A program made the position numbers and the translations under genes. The notes beneath the pieces were generated by a model. It saw only the letters and a program-made list of their open reading frames with translations. It searched no databases and was not told where the DNA came from. DNA of 64,000 nucleotides from Platanthera guangdongensis (taxonomy: Eukaryota > Streptophyta > Magnoliopsida > Asparagales > Orchidaceae), in NCBI GenBank assembly GCA_039583875.1, contig CM077163.1:230384646-230448645 (forward strand), read 5' to 3'. Below, in pieces: positions 57,770 to 64,000 of this stretch. Positions within the stretch are counted from its first letter, which is position 1; every line of letters begins with the position of its first letter.

Positions 57770-58600
57770 CGTTTGAAGTGTGCTCGCTGGAGCATCTGCC
57801 GCTGCAAGCCCGTGTCAAGTGGAGTCACCCTCCCTCTCTTTTTCCTGGTGAGATCTTCTCATCCAGGGGTTCAGTAGAAAGGGGAGAAAGGAGTTCAAAG
57901 ATCTTGTTCTGACCAGAACGAAGAAGAAAATCCTGATCTGGTATTGTAGCTTTTGGAGCGTGAGGCCTGCGACGTCTTGGACGCCACCGTGAACAAGGAC
58001 TGATTGTGAATCTTGTGGCTCCAGGTTATATCGTTCTATTGCTCACCTCCCTGTATTTTTTTTAAGGTGATTGTTAACCGCAACCCGTTCTTTTGTTAGT
58101 CGCACCTCAAAATCTATCAAATTTTCGCGCCTTTTCGAAATACGTCTTGTACATGCAATATCAGGAAAAGTGTTCAACACGAAAGTTGTAGATATCGACG
58201 AGATCTACAACTTTCGTGTTGATCACTTTTCCTAAAAATGCATGTACAAGGCGTACTTTGAAAATATGCTCAGGTTTTGCGCCTTTTTGAAATAAACCTT
58301 GTACATGCAATTTCAGGAAAAATGTTCAACACGAAAGTTGTAGATCTCGTCGATATCTACAACTTTCGTGTTGAACACTTTTCCTGAAATTGCATGTACA
58401 AGGCGTATTTCGAAAAGACGCGAATAATTGTTAAATTTTGGGGTGCGACTAGCCAATTGCGGGTTGCGGTTAACAATCACCTTTTTTAAACTCTCTAATT
58501 ATAGTGGATCGTTCTTCGGTGCTCTACTCGTGAATGTAGGAGCTTCTCTCCGAACCACATATATTTTTGTATCGTCTGTGATTGCTTGTGCGCTTGCTTT
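57770..58600 (+). mobile_element. Possible copia LTR fragment carrying a MITE
   Basis: ATTATAGTGGATC, GGTGCTCTACTCGTGAATGT and CCGAACCACATA (58497-58562) resemble the 3' part of common plant copia LTRs. No ends, partner or primer-binding site were found. The MITE at 58066-58481 sits in it. Confidence 0.3.
58066..58481. mobile_element. Mutator-type MITE with internal long hairpins
   Basis: 416 bp; the ends GGTGATTGTTAACCGCAACC and CGGGTTGCGGTTAACAATCA (ending in CC) are inverted. Flanks share TTTTTTAA (58058-58065 and 58482-58489), consistent with an 8-9 bp duplication. Inside are two near-perfect hairpins (58142-58254 and about 58280-58421) with arms of about 50 bp around GATATCGACGAGATC-type loops. 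The two hairpins are also inverted copies of each other. Confidence 0.85.
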
Positions 58601-58829
58601 ATTTTTCTAACTTATTTTTTTGTATATTGTGATTATTGTTGTTGCGCTGCGCACTCCGCTGTGATTGGAAATCGGCACGGTTTTCATAACACTTTTTCTG
58701 CAGCGAGGACCGACGCCGACGATGGAGAACTCGCCAGAGAGCAGCCGTGGGAGAAACATCGATTTTTTTTGGCGATTGATATCCGCACTACAATATTGGA
58801 TATCCGCAAACAATTGATATCCGCACTAG

Positions 58830-60767
58830 TGACAATGTTGTCAAGATCCAGATCTTACCTAAGATCGATCGGCAGTGGTAAGATCGTAAAACGTGAGATC
58901 GACACGAAACGGTAAGATCTTACTTAGTATACAAAATTAAATAAATCTAATTTATATATAAATATATGTAGTAGATCATTAATCAAAAAACAATATATAT
59001 AAAAGAAAAGTTCAGCTGCATAATATGATAGTAAATAATAATAGTACATTACTACATTTACCTCGTTCAAAATAAATCATCTAAGCTAAAGTCCAAATTG
59101 TCTAATGAAGCATCTTCGTCGCCTTCATCTATCTCAAGATCTTGTTCTCCTCCTTCTATGCGACCAGCTACCTTTTCAACATCCGAAGGCTCTATCTCAA
59201 GATCTTTTTCATCATCTTCATCGGCAACAATCCACTCGTTATCGGATGAAATATCATCAAAATTATTTTTCCGAGTTTTTTTTAACTTGCTATTTGTCAA
59301 ACGAGAATTCGCCATCACAAAGACAACATCATTCATTGTCTTTTGCTTCAAATGATTTCTTCTTTTTGTGTACCTAGAAAAAAAATTAATTAGTATACAA
59401 TAATATTGGTGATTAAAAATATTTAATAAATTGTAACTATCCTCTTTCAAATGCACTCCAATTTCGCTCACATCTAGAAGAACTACATGTCAAGCTCAAT
59501 ACACATTTTGCAAAATTTTGTAGCTCCGAATATTCTTCTCCATAAGAATCTCACCATGCCGCCGGAGTTTTGATATTAATACCATTTTTGGCTACTATAG
59601 AGCTAAAGAATTTTTTCCGATTCTTACAATCCTCCAACTGGCCATCAATCTTTGAAATTTCATCAATATCTCCCCCGGTCATTCTTTCTATGCAGTCATA
59701 TAGTCCCAGCTTCACCTCATAATCAATCTTAAATGACGGACTATAGTGAAATTGAGGGTTTAGTTAATAGCCTGCAGCATGTAATGGTCTGTGCAATTGT
59801 TTGTCCCATCGAGCATCAATCACATCCCAAACTGGTTGATAACTAATCATCACAAATAATAAAATTAGTATATAAGGAAAAAATCTCATATCTATAAGAC
59901 TATAATACTTTTAAAAAGGAAACTAATTGACTTACAATTTTTGCACACCATTAAAGGCATGAGCAATGTGTTCTTTTGCTCGATCCATTTCCTCATTTAT
60001 ATATCCCATAGAAGGCTTCTCATCAGAATCAACCAAACGAAGCACCTTCATTAAGGGATAAACACCCTTCAAGCAAATGACAATATTCTTTCAAAAATCT
60101 TTATCCATCACCACCTCCTCAATTAGCTTTCCTTCACTAGCGCTGATTTCATGTAAGAGATTAGGAATGGAACCAAAATAAGGCAAGAAAAAAAATCGTA
60201 CCAGATCAGAGAAGAAGAAGAGCTCGCACCACTGCACCAGATCAGCAGGAAGGAGCTTTCTCGCACCAGAAAAGCTCGACAGAACAGCAGGAAGGAGAAG
60301 AATAACTCGCACCACTGCACCAGATCAGCAGGAAGGACCTTTCTCGCACCAGAAAAGCTCGACAGAACCTTTCTCGGGCGAGCAAACACCAGCGGCGGCG
60401 ACGGAATATGGAGGCAGCGGCGTCTCAATGTCGCGCGCAGGCGGAATGGGGCGGCAGCGGGCAACGGCTGCTTCGCAGAGCTCGCGGGAGGGGAGTGTCG
60501 GGCCGAACCCTAGGGGAAGAGGCGATTTTCTTCTCCAGGCGTGCGACGGGTTCGGGTTAATAACATCGCGCCTAACTTAATATAATGTTTTTCGATGGAA
60601 CGGTAGGATCGTTTAGGATCGTAGGATCGTACGATCCTACGATCCTAAACGGCGATCCTACCGTTTCTATGGTGCACGCGATTTAGGCTTCCCCGAAGAT
60701 CGTATCCCCCGTAAAAATCTTAAGATCGTACGATCTTACGTGCAAAAACGCGTTTTTGACAACATTA
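58830..60767 (-). mobile_element. hAT element nested in the Mutator-type element
   Basis: 1,938 bp; inverted ends AATGTTGTCAA / TTGACAACATT; near-perfect 8-bp duplication CGCACTAG (58822-58829) and CGCACTAC (60768-60775). TAAGATC/GATCTTA motifs are repeated near both ends. It holds a broken transposase on the minus strand and a GC-rich 5' region with a 42-bp perfect palindrome (60610-60651). Confidence 0.87.
59067..60100 (-). pseudogene. hAT transposase remnant (C-terminal half)
   Basis: Minus-strand pieces, in order: GVYPLMKVLRLVDSDEKPSM with EEMDRAKEHIA; WDVIDARWDKQLHRPLHAAG; DYEVKLGLYDCIERM; ELQNFAKCVLSLTCSSSRCE; and TKRRNHLKQKTMNDVVFVMA. This is the DUF659 / hAT dimerisation arrangement; the usual WW before the dimerisation helix is damaged (PAAW then a stop). 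The tail is acidic (DNEWIVADEDDEKDLEIE). Stops interrupt the pieces and the N-terminal half is absent. Confidence 0.82.
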
Positions 60768-61549
60768 CGCACTACAATGTTTCAAATAATTATATCCGCA
60801 AACAAATTTGTTATCCACAAAAAAAAATGAAAAAAATAACAACTTTAAAAGCAATCAATTATGACTTGTAATCTTTAAAGAGTCTAAAATATTAAATCAA
60901 AGTAACTAAAATATGCATTTTTTAGGGTGACTTCAAATCTAAAGTTAAATATGAACTAGATTCAAAATTCATCTCATTAGAACCCTTTAAAGTTCCACGC
61001 ATTCCTCGTAATCGGTATCACACACAGAGTTTTAGAATCGATCTAGGATCAATTTCATGCACCGTCTCTTATGGATGTTGATTTTTTTTACTATGATTAA
61101 GAAACTGTGCTGCTGAGTTAGGCTTATTGCATGACATTTTATGCTGTTGAAACAAAAAACTATTTGTAAAACAAAATAGTGAATTTAGCAAATTACGTCT
61201 GTTCTTAAAACACATTTTCTAGTTTCAAGAAACCGAATGGGCAACCATACAAACAATAAAAACAAGCACAACAATCAAAATAGTTGTGCGAAACAATGAA
61301 TATTGTTTACAGACAACACAGATTGGTGACCACGAACAGAAACACTATAAACCAACGAGTACGGTGGTCCGTCGAGAGCGAGCGGCGGTAAGCGGCGGGA
61401 GGGAGCGTAGGACGAAATAGCACAGACAGCTGGTTTGCGAACAAGAAAGGGCGAAAAAACAAGAGTGTGGATAGATATTTTGAAAGCCTCCAAAAAATCC
61501 CTAAAAATGAGTGCGGATAGCCATATTCGCAGTGCGGATAACAATCGCC

Positions 61550-62386
61550 TTTTTTCCTTTTCGATCCGGAGCGGCGACGGAAGACCAGCAGACGGCGAAA
61601 CTCCCGATCGGCAAAACTATCTGCAAGTGGCTACTTATTCGCGATGGAACAAGCCGGCGGCAATTCGCATGGAAAACGGAGCACCCTGCGGAATTCCAAA
61701 TCGGGAATGCAGACTGGAAAAAAAACAAGAGGCGGAAACCCTAGATCCTTCTCTTTCTTTAGAATGTAGTCCACAATAGATAAATGACTATTTATAGTAT
61801 TTTTAGCGTGGAATCTTGCCCTAGAATGATACAAAACTCAATATATCATTCCGAGTCAATCTTAACACATGCAAACATATTGCCTAATTATCAAACATTT
61901 CATGCGCCTGCGCTTGAATATTGAGCTAAAAACGTCCACCAACAAATCGGGATTTTGACAAAAACGACAAGCAAACACATACAAACATAAGATTTGTGTA
62001 GCTCACTCCAAAATGAGTCGAGTCCACCAATAGAAGTGTTGATAACATACTTTTGGGATCTACAAATATGTTGGAATTTGAGGCAAATTTGATAATTACT
62101 TTATTGGCTATAAAAATGCATCAAAATCAGAACATAATGAAGGTGAAATAGACAGGATACATTTAATGCAGTAACAGGATCCAGCAAATGCAAATATATG
62201 ACTAGCTTCAAAAGTTTCTGTTAACAAAGACACTACTTCTCTACTCTGAACTTACTCAAACTGTTAAAAAGCCTACAAATTTAACTACAAAACATAACAA
62301 GCTGCAATCTAATCCAACTACAAGTCATTAACATACAAAAAAGAAGTTTTCACCCACAATATTTCATGTCAGAGCAGACTAATCTA
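61550..62386. other. Spacer between the Mutator element and the ERL1-like gene
   Basis: The left 230 bp are GC-richer, with short open frames but no family match; a CTAGGGTTTCCGCC reading on the minus strand looks like a plant 5' leader but leads nowhere. The rest is AT-rich and includes the 3' UTR of the kinase gene. Confidence 0.4.
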
Positions 62387-63742
62387 TCAAAGGGTGTTTG
62401 TGGAGATGACCTCTCCGAATTTAACAAACCACTGCCCATCAGAAGAGCTGCTGTATTGGTGATCACGACCATTTCCGAGAGACTTCTCATCGCTGGCTAT
62501 GATCCTTGTGTAATCGTTGGTTTTAAGAGGCAGCGAGCAGGACTTCCAGCTAGGCGCAGGCAGCAGCGACACGAGAACCTGAGACACCTCGTGCATGCTG
62601 GGGCGGTCGGAAGGGTGCCTCTTCGTGCAGAGCAATGCTAACTGGAATGCCTTCCTCACCAGACGAAGATCCACACATGTCACCGACACCTCCGAGTCCA
62701 CTGCCTCCATCACAGTGTTGTCATCAGCTCTAGATAGTATCTGAATTCATTGGAACATACAATTATATTAGTTGGAAAGATCACCACCAGCACTCCAAGA
62801 TTTCATTTTTAACAAGTTCAAGCAAAATGCACAAACCAGTTGGTGGAGGTTGGACTCATTGTCGACCGCCTTCTTCCCCGTCAAAAGCTCGAGGAGAACA
62901 ATGCCAAAGCTGTAGACATCAGATTTCTCGGTGAGTCTCGATGTTCGAGCATACTCAGGATCAATGTAACCAATGGTACCCAACACGTAGGTCGATGCGT
63001 GCGTTTTCGCAGAAGGTATGCACTTGGCGATGCCGAAATCAGAAAGGTGAGCTTCGAAGTTCTCATCGAGTAGAATGTTGGATGACTTGACATCTCGGTG
63101 AATGATTCGCGGGTCGCAATCATGGTGAAGGTAGGCTAAACCCTGAGAAGCACCCACGGCTATCTTCAAACGCGTCTCCCAGTCGAGCTTCACCTTCTTC
63201 GATGGACCATGAAGAAGATCCCACAGTGAACCATTTTGCATGTAGTCATAGAACAGAAGGTTCCCGTGAGGGGACAGGGAGTATCCGTGAAGGCTTACGA
63301 GGTTTCGGTGCCTGATGCTGCCGATGGTTTCCAATTCAGTCTCGAATTCACGTAGATTATGAGGGTACTGGTTATACAGCCGCTTAACCGCTATAGGTCT
63401 AGAATTCTTAAGAACACACTTATACACTGTACTAGAAGCACCATAACCAATTATAAATTTTTCACTGAGGTTTTCTGTAACTCTCATGATCTCTTCATAT
63501 GAGTGAATAGCCAGGTCCATTTGAAGAACTACAAGCTTTGGAGGGCCTGGATGGGGAAGCGACACTTTCATTATAGAACATCATGTTACTAAGAGGGGGA
63601 ATTGTTTCGTATTCTTCATTCTTACCTTCCCCAGTTCTACAAGGACGACCTTGTATAAAAAGCTTAGGCTGGTTTGACTTGTAGATTGCTATCGTGACCA
63701 TCAAAATAAGTGTGATGAAACCCAATATTAAGCAAACCGCGG
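62387..63742 (-). CDS. ERL1: ERECTA-family LRR receptor kinase (ERL1-like), 3' exons
   Basis: Receptor kinase of the plasma membrane; the ERECTA family senses EPF/EPFL peptides and controls stomatal patterning and organ growth. Three exons are in view: 63742-63626 (transmembrane helix AAVCLILGFITLILMVTIAI and juxtamembrane YKSNQPKLF), 63546-62837 (kinase) and 62740-62387 (kinase end and tail). Introns are GTAAGA..CAG and GTTTGT..CAG, joining in frame (TGE-GPPKLVVLQMD; NLHQ-L-ILSRADDNTVMEAVD). Kinase motifs: IGYGASSTVYKC, AVKRL, IIHRDVKSSN, DFGIAK and GTIGYIDPEYARTSR. The tail QWFVKFGEVIS is typical of ERL1/ERL2/ER. The LRR ectodomain lies beyond base 64000. It appears intact; ERL1 versus ERL2 is not decided. 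Confidence 0.94.
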
Positions 63743-64000
63743 CTACAAGAGAGAAGGTAACTGCATATAGAGTTCCAATTAGAAGTCCGCTAGTAAAGTA
63801 CTATGCAAGTTGGACTCTTTAGTATTTAGGATCATTTATTGTGACCTTCATCCTAATCTTTGCATAATTACAAGAACATTCCCACTATCCTTCAAAATCA
63901 TCTAAACCTCCCCCCTAAGTTTACAATGTGTAAACAATGTAAACTTAAAGGGGAAGTTTGGTAATTTTGAAAATTCGGGGGAGAAGTTTTTGTAATTATG
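63743..64000 (-). other. Intron of the ERL1-like gene
   Basis: AT-rich sequence upstream of the transmembrane exon, without an exon that I can recognise. It contains an inverted pair near 63912-63950 (AAGTTTACA / TGTAAACTT). Confidence 0.5.

Larger units (their letters stand above)
58771..61549. mobile_element. Mutator-type element with a nested hAT
   Basis: Ends GGCGATTGATATCCGCACT (left) and AGTGCGGATAACAATCGCC (right) are 19-bp inverted repeats with one mismatch. The flanks are T runs (TTTTTTTT and TTTTTT), so the duplication cannot be measured. ATATCCGCA motifs recur near both ends. The TIR core (GATTG.TA.CCGCA) is shared with 58066-58481. After removing the hAT, about 840 bp remain, without a recognisable gene. 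Confidence 0.7.

Noticed and set aside
1..64000. tRNA, rRNA or snRNA genes
   Set aside because: None seen by eye. tRNA-like matches are only the retrotransposon primer-binding sites; a tRNAscan/Infernal run would be decisive.

Overview
This is nuclear DNA of a flowering plant. The evidence is spliced genes with GT/AG introns (CYP18-1 and an ERECTA-family receptor kinase), a plant-type SRR1-like gene, and dense nests of plant transposon families: Ty1/copia, Ty3/gypsy chromovirus, Athila, TRIM/SMART, hAT, Mutator-like MITEs and Harbinger-like MITEs. I cannot name the species from the sequence. Host coding sequence is only a few percent of the window.

Layout. 1-4.8 kb: two decayed copia fragments joined at an LTR plus primer-binding site. 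4.8-7.2 kb: a dihydrodipicolinate synthase copy with one nonsense codon, flanked by small MITEs. 7.2-12.4 kb: a complete young copia element on the minus strand (174-bp LTRs, TSD GTATT). 13.1-15.6 kb: a wrecked gypsy pol. 16.3-22.2 kb: a complete five-exon CYP18-1 cyclophilin gene on the minus strand; its 5-kb intron 2 holds a hAT element (TSD AATCAAAC) and a gypsy remnant. 22.4-24.7 kb: a MULE-like inverted-repeat element and two Harbinger-like MITEs. 24.8-31.2 kb: a tandem TRIM/SMART element (three 149-bp LTRs, 33-bp internal regions) split by a 6-kb copia element (TSD CCTTT).

33.0-55.3 kb: a block of minisatellites (44-bp, about 90-bp and 43-bp periods) interrupted by nested LTR elements: a coding-free long-LTR element (TSD CCTCG), an Athila remnant, an 11.5-kb chromovirus inside the Athila gag (TSD CCTAA, LTRs of about 2.76 kb carrying arrays of a 10-bp palindrome), a 526-bp TRIM inside that chromovirus's pol (TSD ATTTC), and a solo LTR (TSD AGAAT). 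55.3-64 kb is more gene-rich: a cluster of perfect GC hairpins, an intact SRR1-like gene, a hairpin-rich MULE MITE, a Mutator-type element with a nested hAT (42-bp perfect palindrome), and the 3' exons of an ERL1-like receptor kinase that continues past the window edge.

The host genes do not form a pathway. The main interest lies in the architecture of the mobile elements: TRIMs with almost no internal domain, palindromic satellites inside LTRs, covarying stem-loops in a retrotransposon leader, and several levels of nesting that give a relative insertion order.
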